Source: Acidocella aminolytica 101 = DSM 11237
GTDB lineage: Bacteria > Pseudomonadota > Alphaproteobacteria > Acetobacterales > Acetobacteraceae
Assembly: GCF_900129125.1 (NCBI RefSeq)
Contig: NZ_FQVJ01000026.1
Location: 1-57,020 of the forward strand
Direction: 5' to 3'
Length of the DNA: 57,020 bases
Under the pieces are notes generated by a model that made no database searches, was not told the origin of the DNA, and saw only the letters and a program-made list of their open reading frames with translations. Positions 18,329-26,541 of the stretch are shown here, in pieces. A program made the position numbers and the translations under genes. The first letter of the stretch is position 1; each line of letters starts with the position of its first letter.

Positions 18329-18358
18329 ACCATTACAGGTTAGAACGCAAGAGGGAAA

Positions 18359-19066
18359 ATGCAAAAAATCTACGCGAGTCCGAAGGCGGCGCTGGAAGGC
18401 GTTTTGTTTGATGGCATGACCATCATGTCGGGCGGGTTTGGCCTCTCCGGCAATCCGGAAAGCCTGATCCCGGCCATCCGCGATGCCGGCGTGAAAAACC
18501 TTACCGTGATCTCCAACAATTGCGGCGCCGACGGGTTCGGGTTGTGGATGCTGCTGAACAACCGGCAGATCAAGAAAATGATCTCCTCTTATGTGGGCGA
18601 GAACAAGCTGTTCGAGCAGCTTTACCTTTCCGGCGAGTTGGAGCTGGAGCTAAATCCGCAGGGCACGCTGGCCGAGCGTATCCGCGCCGGTGGCGCTGGC
18701 ATTCCGGCGTTTTACACCCGCACCGGCGTTGGCACCGTGGTGGCCGAAGGCAAGCCGGTTGAGGAGTTCGAGGGTCATAAATATGTGCGCGAGACTTGGC
18801 TGCGGTCCGATCTTTCCATCGTGAAAGCGTGGAAGGCGGATGAAGCCGGGAACCTCGTGTACCGCAAGACGGCGCGCAACTTCAATCCGAACATGGCCAC
18901 AGCTGGAAAGATTACGATCGCCGAGGTTGAAGAGATCGTGCCTGCCGGGTCGCTGGACCCGGACAACATCCACACGCCGGGGATTTTCGTGGACCGCATC
19001 ATCAAGAGCACCATCAACGAGAAGCGCATTGAAAAGCTGACTGTGCGCGAGAAGGAGACCGCCTGA
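18359..19066 (+). CDS. pcaI: 3-oxoadipate CoA-transferase subunit A
   Basis: Alpha subunit (235 aa) of a class I CoA-transferase. Motifs: [16 protein letters not shown] near the N-terminus (the CoA-binding GGFGxxGxP) and [16 protein letters not shown]. It transfers CoA from succinyl-CoA to beta-ketoadipate, together with the B subunit. By sequence alone it could equally be a succinyl-CoA:acetoacetate transferase (ScoA); the position between the pca regulator and pcaF supports pcaI. Start preceded by AAGAGGG. One base overlaps the next gene (TGATG). Confidence 0.85.
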   Translation: MQKIYASPKAALEGVLFDGMTIMSGGFGLSGNPESLIPAIRDAGVKNLTVISNNCGADGFGLWMLLNNRQIKKMISSYVGENKLFEQLYLSGELELELNPQGTLAERIRAGGAGIPAFYTRTGVGTVVAEGKPVEEFEGHKYVRETWLRSDLSIVKAWKADEAGNLVYRKTARNFNPNMATAGKITIAEVEEIVPAGSLDPDNIHTPGIFVDRIIKSTINEKRIEKLTVREKETA

Positions 19067-19701
19067 TGCCCTGGACACGCGATGAAATGGCCGCCCGCGC
19101 TGCCAAGGAGTTGAAGGACGGGTATTACGTGAATCTCGGCATTGGCATTCCAACGCTGGTGGCCAATTACATTCCCGAAGGCGTGGATGTGACACTGCAA
19201 AGCGAGAATGGCATGCTGGGCATCGGCCCCTTCCCGTTTCGTGGGGATGAGGACCCGGATCTGATCAACGCTGGCAAGCAGACGGTGACGGCGCTGCCGA
19301 CCTCCAGCTTTTTCTCCTCTGCTGACAGTTTCGGGATGATTCGCGGCGGGCATATCGACATGGCCATTCTGGGCGCCATGGAAGTGTCCGACAAGGGCGA
19401 CATCGCCAACTGGACCATCCCCGGCAAGATGGTAAAGGGCATGGGCGGGGCTATGGATCTCGTGGCGGGCGTGAAGCGCGTGGTGGTGGTGATGGACCAT
19501 AACGCCAAGGACGGCTCACCGAAGATCAAGGAAAGCTGTGACCTGCCATTGACCGGTGCGGGCGTGGTGGACCTGATTATCACCGATCTTTGCGTATTGG
19601 AATGCGACAAGGAAAAAGGTGGGCTGACGCTGCTGGAGCTCGCCCCCGGCGTAACGAAGGAAGACGTGATCGCCAAAACCGCGGCGCCCGTAAGGGCCTG
19701 A
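19066..19701 (+). CDS. pcaJ: 3-oxoadipate CoA-transferase subunit B
   Basis: Beta subunit (211 aa) of the same transferase. The catalytic glutamate is Glu47 in [14 protein letters not shown], which forms the glutamyl-CoA thioester intermediate. [14 protein letters not shown] and [15 protein letters not shown] are further family signatures. Translation is coupled to pcaI by the TGATG overlap. Followed by a structured spacer before pcaF. Confidence 0.87.
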   Translation: MPWTRDEMAARAAKELKDGYYVNLGIGIPTLVANYIPEGVDVTLQSENGMLGIGPFPFRGDEDPDLINAGKQTVTALPTSSFFSSADSFGMIRGGHIDMAILGAMEVSDKGDIANWTIPGKMVKGMGGAMDLVAGVKRVVVVMDHNAKDGSPKIKESCDLPLTGAGVVDLIITDLCVLECDKEKGGLTLLELAPGVTKEDVIAKTAAPVRA

Positions 19702-19709
19702 CCGCGCCT

Positions 19710-19795
19710 CTCCATGGGGGTTTAATGCCCCCATGGAGCCATAGATTGCGGCCTAGCGCCCAACAGTTTTTGGCACCGCTTTTTCTAAAAAGCGG
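19710..19795 (+). repeat. Two hairpins in the pcaJ-pcaF spacer
   Basis: Hairpin 1: perfect 11-bp stem CTCCATGGGGG/CCCCCATGGAG with a 7-base loop (19710-19738). Hairpin 2: 9-bp stem CCGCTTTTT/AAAAAGCGG with a 2-base loop (19776-19795), followed by CTTCTTC. The second resembles a weak intrinsic terminator, the first a REP-like palindrome. Between co-directional operon genes they would work as attenuator or mRNA-stability elements. Confidence 0.55.
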
Positions 19796-19815
19796 CTTCT
19801 TCAAAGGAACCCTTC

Positions 19816-21018
19816 ATGACCGAAGCTTTCATCTGCGATGCCGTGCGCACGCCCATCGGCCGCTTCGCGGGCGGTCTTTCTCCAATGCGCAGCGATGATC
19901 TGGCCGCCGTGCCGATAGCCGCCCTGCTGGCGCGCAACCCGAATTTGGACCGCGAGGCGATCGAAGAAGTCGTGTTCGGCTGCGCCAACCAGGCGGGCGA
20001 GGATAACCGTAACGTGGCACGCATGGCCGCTCTGTTGGCGGGGCTGCCAGTTTCCATTCCGGGCACCACCATGAACCGGCTCTGCGCCAGCGGTGCGGAT
20101 GCGGTGGGCACCGCCGCGCGGGCGGTGATGACCGGGCAGATCGACCTCGCCATCGCGGGCGGCGTGGAGAGCATGAGCCGCGCGCCTTATGTGATGGCAA
20201 AGTCTGGCACGCCCTTCGCGCGGGACATGAAGATCGAGGACACGGTGGTCGGTTGGCGGCTGGTGAACCCGAAGATGCACAAGCTATACGGCACCGCCTC
20301 TATGCCGGAAACGGGTGAGAATGTGGCGCAGCGTTATAGTGTAAGCCGCGAGGACCAGGATGGGTTTGCCCTGCGCTCCCAGCAACGTACGGCGGCTGCC
20401 GTGGCATCTGGCTATTTCGCTGAGGAAATCGTGCCCGTGACCATCGTGGGCAAGAAAAGCGAGACCGTCATCTCCGCCGACGAGCATCCCCGCCCGGGCA
20501 CAACCCTGGAAGCGCTGGCCAAGCTGAAACCGATCGTGCGGGCGGATGGCACGGTGACGGCTGGCAATGCCTCCGGTGTGAATGACGGCGCGGCGGCAAT
20601 GTTCGTGGCCTCTGAAGCAGCGGCGAAGAAACACGGCCTCACCCCGCGCGCTCGGATTCTGGGCATGGCCACGGCAGGCGTTGAGCCGGACGTGATGGGC
20701 ATTGGCCCCGTTCCGGCCAGCCGCAAGCTGATGGCCAAGCTGGGGCTGAGCATTGGAGACTTTGACCTGATCGAGCTGAATGAAGCTTTTGCCTCGCAGG
20801 TGATCGCGTCGATGCGTGAACTCGGAGTGGACCCAACTGCGGATTATCTGAACCCGCATGGCGGAGCGATTGCGCTGGGGCATCCGTTGGGCTGCTCTGG
20901 TGCGCGCCTGGCAATGACGGCAGTGCACGGGCTGGAAAAGCGCGGCGGCAAGCGGGCGCTGGTGACAATGTGCATCGGCGTTGGCCAGGGGCTGGCTCTG
21001 GCTGTTGAGCGCGTGTGA
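19816..21018 (+). CDS. pcaF: Beta-ketoadipyl-CoA thiolase
   Basis: Thiolase, 400 aa, cleaving beta-ketoadipyl-CoA to succinyl-CoA and acetyl-CoA. Catalytic residues are visible: Cys90 in MNRLCASGADAV, His356 in GGAIALGHPLGCSGAR, Cys386 in VTMCIGVGQGLAL. RTPIGRFAGGLSPMRSDDLAA and AGGVESMSRAPYVMAK are typical of the PcaF/PaaJ group. Generic acetyl-CoA acetyltransferase is the alternative; context favours PcaF. Stop overlaps the next ATG by one base. Confidence 0.9.
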   Translation: MTEAFICDAVRTPIGRFAGGLSPMRSDDLAAVPIAALLARNPNLDREAIEEVVFGCANQAGEDNRNVARMAALLAGLPVSIPGTTMNRLCASGADAVGTAARAVMTGQIDLAIAGGVESMSRAPYVMAKSGTPFARDMKIEDTVVGWRLVNPKMHKLYGTASMPETGENVAQRYSVSREDQDGFALRSQQRTAAAVASGYFAEEIVPVTIVGKKSETVISADEHPRPGTTLEALAKLKPIVRADGTVTAGNASGVNDGAAAMFVASEAAAKKHGLTPRARILGMATAGVEPDVMGIGPVPASRKLMAKLGLSIGDFDLIELNEAFASQVIASMRELGVDPTADYLNPHGGAIALGHPLGCSGARLAMTAVHGLEKRGGKRALVTMCIGVGQGLALAVERV

Positions 21019-21848
21019 TGCAGCGCCTCACCAACGCCAACCGGCTGAATATGCCCAAGCTCGGCCTCGGTACCTGGCCGATGCTGGGCGAGGATTGCAC
21101 CAAGGCCGTGATGCAGGCGCTTGAGCTTGGCTACCGCCATATCGACACCGCCGCCGCCTATGACAATGAGGAAGCGGTGGGAGCGGCCCTGACCGCCACC
21201 TCCGTGCCGCGTGAGGAGATTCACGTCACCACAAAGGTCTGGTGGGACCAGCTTGAACCTCAAAAGCTACACGCCTCGTTCGAGCGCTCCTTAAAGGCGC
21301 TGAGCAGCGATTATGTGGATCTGTTCCTGATCCATTGGCCCACGAAGGACTGGGACTTACCGCGAACCATCAAGGCTTTGGTGGCGCTGAAGGAGAGCGG
21401 CAAAGCGAAAGCCATCGGCGTTGCGAATTTCCCTCTGCCGTTGCTGCGTGAGGTGGTGGAAGGACTTGGCGCCCCACTGGCGGCGTTGCAGGTTGAATTT
21501 CATGTGCTGCTCGGCCAAGCGAAGCTGCTGGATTACTGCCTTGCGCACGACATAGCCCTGACGGCCTACAGCCCGCTAGCGCGCAACAAGGTCTCCGAGG
21601 TACCGGAGCTCATCGCCATCGCGGACAAACATGGCATGCTGCCCACGCAGGTGGCACTGGCTTGGCTACTGGACCAGCAAGGCGTGGCCGCCGTGCCCAA
21701 GGCGGCGGGACGGACGAACCAGCTTTCCAACCTCAACGCCCTGAACATCCGCCTGGATGACGAAGACCGCGCAAAGATCGCCGCTTTGCCAAAGGATCAG
21801 CGTTTGGTGAACCCGGCTTTCGCGCCGAATTGGTCAGACGGGGAATGA
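21018..21848 (+). CDS. Aldo/keto reductase (DkgB-like)
   Basis: 276-aa NADPH-dependent aldo/keto reductase of the 2,5-diketogluconate reductase type. The catalytic tetrad is present: Asp43 and Tyr48 (HIDTAAAYDNE), Lys73 (VTTKVW), His106 (LIHWPT); the cofactor-binding loop has VPKAAGRTNQL. ATG 21018 overlaps the pcaF stop (TGATG). It is not a known pathway step; it may detoxify an aldehyde or reduce a keto side product. Its last 52 bases overlap the 3' end of pcaQ on the other strand. Confidence 0.85.
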   Translation: MQRLTNANRLNMPKLGLGTWPMLGEDCTKAVMQALELGYRHIDTAAAYDNEEAVGAALTATSVPREEIHVTTKVWWDQLEPQKLHASFERSLKALSSDYVDLFLIHWPTKDWDLPRTIKALVALKESGKAKAIGVANFPLPLLREVVEGLGAPLAALQVEFHVLLGQAKLLDYCLAHDIALTAYSPLARNKVSEVPELIAIADKHGMLPTQVALAWLLDQQGVAAVPKAAGRTNQLSNLNALNIRLDDEDRAKIAALPKDQRLVNPAFAPNWSDGE

Positions 21849-22786
21849 ACCGCCAGCGCCGCCACGGCGGCGCGGACGGATTGCGCGAAAAGCTGGGCAG
21901 GCATGGAGGGCTGAATATCCGTACGGGTGGTCAGCCCCACCGGGCCCAGCGTGGCGCTGGTATCGGCCGGTAAACGGGCCAGGAAGCCATGGGCCAGTTC
22001 CTCCGCCACGACGCCTTCCGAGATAATCCAGACGGCGTCAGATCCACGCACATAGGCACGGGCGAAATTATCGGAGATGGTCTCGATCTCTGCGGCAAAC
22101 GGCCCCAGTGCATGAGCTGTGAGATAACGCTGCACAGTAGGGCGAATGATGGAGCCGGGCGGAGGCATGAGAAGCTGATAATGCGCGATTTGTGCGAGAT
22201 CGAAGCGCTTGGCGTGCAGCATCGGGTGACCCGGCCGCACCACCAAAGCAATAGCTTCCTCATACAAATGCTCGAACGCAAACCCGCGCATCATTTCCTG
22301 CTCAGCCATGCGGCCAAGCACGAGATCCACCTCCCCGAGCCGAAGCTGAGACAACAAATAGGCATTCGGCCCGGTGACAATACGCGGCTTGAGACCAAGA
22401 TTTTGCGCCGTGAAATGCGCTGCCGCGCGGGGCAATATACGCGCCGAGACAGTCGGCAACGCACCAATGGCGAAAGCCGCCGCCTCATCCTGCCTCACCT
22501 GCGCCATGGAGCGCATGCCCTGCTTCAACGCCGTGAGGCTGGCCCCGGCATAGCGGTGAAACACCTCGCCAAAGCTGGTGAGCTTCAACGTACGACCAGA
22601 ACGGTCGAACAATTTAACCCCGAGAATCTCCTCCAACTCCGCAATGGTTTTGGACAAGGCCGGCTGGGTGAGGCCCAGGCTTTCTGCCGCGTGGACCACG
22701 CCGGAGAGACGCACCACCTCCAGAAAGGCGCTAAGATGGCGAAGCTTGATGCGTGGATCCAAACCTTCACCGCGCAGCGTTGGCAT
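21797..22786 (-). CDS. pcaQ: LysR-type regulator of the pca operon
   Basis: 329-aa LysR protein. Helix-turn-helix: LRHLSAFLEVVRLSGVVHAAESLGLTQPALSKTIAELEEILGVKLF (about 15-60); the DPRIKLRHL opening, LTQPALSKT and the C-terminal ISEGVVAEEL are typical of PcaQ. It activates pcaDCHGB in response to beta-carboxymuconolactone and related compounds in Rhizobiaceae. It is divergent from pcaD with the dyad ATAACC-N4-GGTTAT between them; that dyad contains the pcaQ ribosome-binding site (TGGAGG), so autorepression at translation or transcription start is likely. Its 3' end overlaps the aldo/keto reductase gene by 52 bases. Confidence 0.92.
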   Translation of the reverse strand: MPTLRGEGLDPRIKLRHLSAFLEVVRLSGVVHAAESLGLTQPALSKTIAELEEILGVKLFDRSGRTLKLTSFGEVFHRYAGASLTALKQGMRSMAQVRQDEAAAFAIGALPTVSARILPRAAAHFTAQNLGLKPRIVTGPNAYLLSQLRLGEVDLVLGRMAEQEMMRGFAFEHLYEEAIALVVRPGHPMLHAKRFDLAQIAHYQLLMPPPGSIIRPTVQRYLTAHALGPFAAEIETISDNFARAYVRGSDAVWIISEGVVAEELAHGFLARLPADTSATLGPVGLTTRTDIQPSMPAQLFAQSVRAAVAALAVHSPSDQFGAKAGFTKR

Positions 22787-22802
22787 ATAACCTCCAGGTT
22801 AT
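22787..22802. promoter_or_regulatory. PcaQ binding site
   Basis: ATAACCTCCAGGTTAT is a perfect 16-bp dyad. It matches the PcaQ consensus ATAACC-N4-GGTTAA described for Sinorhizobium meliloti, with only the last base differing. It ends 89 bases before the pcaD start and directly abuts the pcaQ ATG, covering its Shine-Dalgarno sequence. Confidence 0.88.
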
Positions 22803-22891
22803 GATTTATGCGTAATATCTCATTTTACATGAAACTCTGAAAGTATTTTATTCACAGCAACGGGGCCAAGCGCCCAGGAGGAACACAGACC

Positions 22892-23686
22892 ATGGCATTC
22901 ACCAAGCTGAATAATGTGCGGCTGCACTGGCGTGAGACCGGACGTAAGGATGCGCCGGCGGTCATCTTCGCCAACTCGCTGGGCACAGATTGCCGGTTAT
23001 GGGACGAGGTGGCGGCAGCACTCTCCGCCAAATACCGTGTAGTGCTGTACGACAAGCGCGGCCACGGCCTTTCAGAAAACGCACCGGGTCCCTACAGCAT
23101 CGACATGCTGGCGGATGACGTGCTGGCGCTTGCGGACCATCTGGAGCTGGCCCAATTCGCATTTGTCGGGCTCTCCGTTGGCGGGTTGATCGCACAGCAG
23201 CTTGCTGTGAAGGCGCCTGAGCGGCTCTCAGCACTGGTAATCTGCGACAGCGCCGCGAAAATCGGCAATGACGAAAGCTGGAATGCGCGCATTGAGGCGG
23301 TCATAACCAACGGGCTAGCGAGCATTACGGGCCCGGTGATGGAGCGCTGGTTCACCCCCGCCTACCACGCTGAGAAGCAGATGGAGCTGGCAGGATGGAT
23401 TCAGATGCTGCTCGGCACGCCGAATGACGGCTATGCCGCTACCTGCGCGGCATTGCGCGAGGCGGATCTAACTAGGGTCGTTACCAACATTAAAACACCG
23501 ACGCTGGTAATCTGCGGTGACGGCGACCAATCCACCCCGCCGGAACTGGTAAAGCAAACAGCGGATCTAATCCCCGGCGCAAAATTCGAAATCATCAAAG
23601 GCTGCGGCCATATCCCGCCCGCCGAACAGCCCGAGGCGCTGCTGACGCTTCTGACCAAGCATTTTGAGGAGCATATCCATGTCTAA
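22892..23686 (+). CDS. pcaD: 3-oxoadipate enol-lactonase
   Basis: Alpha/beta hydrolase, 264 aa, opening beta-ketoadipate enol-lactone to beta-ketoadipate. Catalytic triad by motif: Ser95 in FVGLSVGGLIAQ, Asp212 in ICGDGDQSTPPE, His240 in KGCGHIPPAEQP. ANSLGTDCRLWDEV near residue 27 is diagnostic of PcaD. First gene of pcaDCHGB; AGGAGG precedes the ATG. It overlaps pcaC by 8 bases. Confidence 0.95.
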   Translation: MAFTKLNNVRLHWRETGRKDAPAVIFANSLGTDCRLWDEVAAALSAKYRVVLYDKRGHGLSENAPGPYSIDMLADDVLALADHLELAQFAFVGLSVGGLIAQQLAVKAPERLSALVICDSAAKIGNDESWNARIEAVITNGLASITGPVMERWFTPAYHAEKQMELAGWIQMLLGTPNDGYAATCAALREADLTRVVTNIKTPTLVICGDGDQSTPPELVKQTADLIPGAKFEIIKGCGHIPPAEQPEALLTLLTKHFEEHIHV

Positions 23687-24086
23687 CCCTTCGCCCCGCT
23701 ACATTCAGGGGATGAAGACCCGCCGCAAGGTACTGGGTGAAAAATATGTGGACGCAGCGGTGACCAATACCTCGCCCTTTACCGAAGATTTCCAGGAACT
23801 GATCACCGAGACCGCCTGGGGGAATGTTTGGTCCCGCAACACCATTCCACTGCGCGAGCGCTCCATGCTCACTATCGCGCTGCTGGCCGCCCTTGGCCAT
23901 TATGACGAGGTGGCGATGCATGTGCGTGCCACCCGGAATACGGGGGCCAGCCTAGAAGACATTAAAGAGGCGCTGCTGCACGTGGCGATTTATGCCGGGG
24001 TGCCCGCCGCCAACCATGCATTCAAGATTGCCGCCAAGGCTTATGCCGAGATTGAAGCGGCAGAAAAGGAGGAAGACCATGCGTAA
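23679..24086 (+). CDS. pcaC: 4-carboxymuconolactone decarboxylase
   Basis: 135-aa member of the CMD/AhpD family, converting gamma-carboxymuconolactone to beta-ketoadipate enol-lactone. [17 protein letters not shown] at the N-terminus and [21 protein letters not shown] [20 protein letters not shown], plus [24 protein letters not shown] residues near the end, are PcaC signatures. Start chosen at 23679, where GAGGAG stands 8 bases upstream; the ATG lies inside the end of pcaD. Overlaps pcaH by 8 bases in the same ATG...TAA manner. Confidence 0.95.
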   Translation: MSNPSPRYIQGMKTRRKVLGEKYVDAAVTNTSPFTEDFQELITETAWGNVWSRNTIPLRERSMLTIALLAALGHYDEVAMHVRATRNTGASLEDIKEALLHVAIYAGVPAANHAFKIAAKAYAEIEAAEKEEDHA

Positions 24087-24822
24087 CGAGCCAGCGCCCA
24101 ACCATAACGGCGCTTTCTATCAGCGTGACAGGTCCTGGCACCCCCCGGCCTTCACGCCAGATTACAAGACCTCCGTGCTGCGCAGCCCCAAGCACGCGCT
24201 GCTATCCCTCACCAACACGCTCTCGGAAATGACCGGCCCGGTATTCGGCCATTCCATGCTGGGACCGCTGGATAACGACCTGATCCGCAATTTCGCCACC
24301 ACCGGCGATGCGATCGGCCCGCGCATTATCGTGCATGGGCAGGTGCTGGATGAGGATGGCCGCCCAGTGCCCGGTGCGCTGGTTGAATATTGGCAAGCCA
24401 ATGCGGGCGGGCGCTACCGCCACAAGAAGGAAAGCTACCTGGCCGCCATCGACCCGAATTTCGGCGGCTGCGGGCGCAGCATCACCGATGAGGAAGGCCG
24501 CTATTGGTTCCGCACCATCAAGCCCGGCGCCTACCCATGGCCGAACGGCGTGAATGACTGGCGTCCTGCGCATATTCATTTCTCGATCTTCGGCCACGCC
24601 TTCGCGCAGCGCCTGATCACGCAGATGTATTTCGAAGGCGATCCGATGATCTGGCAATGCCCGATCGTGATGGGAATTCCCAGTAAGGAAGCTGTAGAAA
24701 CACTCGTCGCTGCCCTGGACCGAGCCGCGACAATCCCGATGGATACGCTGGCATATAAGTTCGATATCATACTGCGCGGCCGCCGTTCGACGATGTTCGA
24801 AAACCGGATGGAAGGAAACTGA
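24079..24822 (+). CDS. pcaH: Protocatechuate 3,4-dioxygenase beta chain
   Basis: 247-aa beta subunit carrying the non-haem Fe(III) of protocatechuate 3,4-dioxygenase. Ligands are visible with the family spacing: Tyr113 (GGRYRHKK), Tyr152 ([10 protein letters not shown]), His165 and His167 ([10 protein letters not shown]). [20 protein letters not shown] is the usual N-terminal arm. ATG 24079 is preceded by AAAAGGAGG; a longer in-frame reading from 23992 lies inside pcaC and is not credible. The enzyme cleaves the ring between the two hydroxyls to beta-carboxy-cis,cis-muconate. Confidence 0.96.
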   Translation: MRNEPAPNHNGAFYQRDRSWHPPAFTPDYKTSVLRSPKHALLSLTNTLSEMTGPVFGHSMLGPLDNDLIRNFATTGDAIGPRIIVHGQVLDEDGRPVPGALVEYWQANAGGRYRHKKESYLAAIDPNFGGCGRSITDEEGRYWFRTIKPGAYPWPNGVNDWRPAHIHFSIFGHAFAQRLITQMYFEGDPMIWQCPIVMGIPSKEAVETLVAALDRAATIPMDTLAYKFDIILRGRRSTMFENRMEGN

Positions 24823-24825
24823 GCC

Positions 24826-25452
24826 ATGGTGCAATCTCTTAACCGGCTGCAGGAAAGCCCCTCGCAGACCGCTGGCCCGTATGTGCATATCGGCACAACG
24901 CCAAATTTCATCGGCATCAACTCCGTCTATCCTGAAGATCTGGGCTTGCGCCCCTGCCCGGCCGAAGCCAAGGGCGAGCGCATTATCGTCACGGGGCAGA
25001 TCTTCGATGGTTCCGGCTCCGTGCTGCGCGATGCGCTGATCGAGATCTGGCAGGCGGATGCGGACGGGCTCTATCCGGGGCGCGGCGAGCATCGCGGGGC
25101 GGCGGACCCGAACTTCCCCGGCTGGTTCCGCCAGCCCGTGGACGGCAGCACCGGCGTGTACCGTTTCGAGACCATCAAGCCCGGCCAAGTGCCGTATCCG
25201 GACGGGCGGAAAATGGCGCCGCACATCACCTTCTGGATCGTGGCGCGCGGCATCAATGTCGGTTTGCACACTCGGATGTATTTCGGTGATGAGCCAGCCG
25301 CCAACGAAGCAGACCCGCTGCTCGGCCGCGTGGAGCTGAAGGTACGCGTGCCGACGCTGATCGCCGAGCGCCGTGAGGATAATGGCGTGCCTTGCTATAA
25401 GTTCGATATTCATCTGCAGGGCGACAAGGAAACCATTTTCCTGGATATCTGA
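24826..25452 (+). CDS. pcaG: Protocatechuate 3,4-dioxygenase alpha chain
   Basis: 208-aa alpha subunit, homologous to PcaH but without the iron ligands (PYPDGRKMAPHITFWIVARG replaces the Tyr/His cluster). QESPSQTAGPYVHIGTTPNFIGI at the N-terminus is characteristic; the alpha chain contributes to the substrate pocket. It follows pcaH after 3 bases and precedes pcaB by 7. Confidence 0.95.
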   Translation: MVQSLNRLQESPSQTAGPYVHIGTTPNFIGINSVYPEDLGLRPCPAEAKGERIIVTGQIFDGSGSVLRDALIEIWQADADGLYPGRGEHRGAADPNFPGWFRQPVDGSTGVYRFETIKPGQVPYPDGRKMAPHITFWIVARGINVGLHTRMYFGDEPAANEADPLLGRVELKVRVPTLIAERREDNGVPCYKFDIHLQGDKETIFLDI

Positions 25453-25459
25453 ACACATC

Positions 25460-26512
25460 ATGACACTACCCTTCACCGCCGCGCTCTGCGCGGATGCCGA
25501 GATCGAGAACTGCCTGGCCCCCAAAGCGGAGCTGGAAGCCATGCTGGCCTTCGAAACCGCCTTGGCGGATGCCCAGGCCGAGGCCGGGTTAATCCCGGCC
25601 GAAGCAGCGGCGGCGATTGCGCGGGGTTGCGCGGCGTTTGAAGCGAACGAGGCCGCGCTGACCTCCGGATTGTTTAAAGACGGCGTGCTGGGGCCAGGCT
25701 TCGTGAAAGCGCTGCGCCAGAGCCTGCCGGAGGCTGCGCGGCCGCATCTGCATTTCGGAGCCACCAGCCAGGACATCACCGACACGGCTTTGACCTTGCG
25801 ACTGAAGCCGGTGCTCATGGCGCTGGACGCTCGGCTGGCTTTGTTGATTGATGGGTTGGAAGCGTTGGCCCGGGAACAAGGCAGCCTGACATTGATGGCG
25901 CAAACGCGCATGCAGGCAGCGCTGCCCATTACAGTGTACGACAAGCTTGAAGCTTGGCTGCGGCCTTTACGGCGACACCAGGAGCGACTGGCGGCCCTGG
26001 CGCCACGCCTGCTGGTGATTCAGTTTGGCGGCCCGGTGGGCGCGCGGACGGAGCTGGGCGACAAGGCCGATGCCGTGGCTGCTGGGCTGGCCGTAAGGCT
26101 GGGGCTGGGCAACGCCCCCTGCTGGCATACCTCCCGGGACAATATTGTGGAGTTTGGCGCAACGCTGGCGCTGGTCGCGGGCGCTGTGGGTAAAATCGGC
26201 CAGGATACGGCGTTGCTGGCACAGACTGAAAATGGCGCGTTGAAAATTGCCGGGGGCGGATCATCCTCCGCCATGGCCCATAAGGCCAATCCTGTAACAG
26301 CAGAGTTGCTCGTGGCACTGGCGCGCTACGCGGCGGGACTTTCCGGCACTCTAAACCAAGCTTTGGTGCATGAGAACGAGCGTTCCGGCGCGGCCTGGAC
26401 GCTGGAATGGTTCACGCTGCCGCCTCTGGCCGTGGCCACGGGGGCGGCGTTGCGTGAGGCCATCGGGCTGGTGCCCCGGATGCAGTTTCAGACTAAGACG
26501 CAAGCCCGCTAA
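25460..26512 (+). CDS. pcaB: 3-carboxy-cis,cis-muconate cycloisomerase
   Basis: 350-aa member of the fumarase/aspartase superfamily, lactonising beta-carboxymuconate to gamma-carboxymuconolactone. HFGATSQDITDTA (about 98-110) and the signature GGGSSSAMAHKANPV (265-279) are present. The chosen ATG at 25460 lies 7 bases past the pcaG stop; an in-frame start at 25373 lies inside pcaG. The length is of the short bacterial type (Pseudomonas PcaB is about 450), so the C-terminal domain is reduced. The stop codon lies in the loop of the hairpin at 26497-26522. Confidence 0.93.
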   Translation: MTLPFTAALCADAEIENCLAPKAELEAMLAFETALADAQAEAGLIPAEAAAAIARGCAAFEANEAALTSGLFKDGVLGPGFVKALRQSLPEAARPHLHFGATSQDITDTALTLRLKPVLMALDARLALLIDGLEALAREQGSLTLMAQTRMQAALPITVYDKLEAWLRPLRRHQERLAALAPRLLVIQFGGPVGARTELGDKADAVAAGLAVRLGLGNAPCWHTSRDNIVEFGATLALVAGAVGKIGQDTALLAQTENGALKIAGGGSSSAMAHKANPVTAELLVALARYAAGLSGTLNQALVHENERSGAAWTLEWFTLPPLAVATGAALREAIGLVPRMQFQTKTQAR

Positions 26513-26522
26513 GGCTTGCGTC
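26497..26522. terminator. Hairpin at the end of pcaB
   Basis: Perfect 10-bp stem GACGCAAGCC/GGCTTGCGTC with loop CGCTAA, whose TAA is the pcaB stop. It lies between convergent pcaB and the amidase gene (stop at 26542). No T-run follows on either strand; it is probably a bidirectional transcript-end or stability structure. Confidence 0.6.
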
Positions 26523-26541
26523 TGCCTCAGACCATCGCGGT

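Noticed and set aside
18359-19701. Reading the CoA-transferase pair as acetoacetate-specific ScoAB
   Set aside because: Sequence alone allows it, but position between the pca-type regulator and pcaF makes pcaIJ more likely.
24202-25944. A 580-codon open frame on the minus strand across pcaH, pcaG and pcaB
   Set aside because: It mirrors the codon bias of three certain genes, has no family resemblance and no ribosome-binding site.
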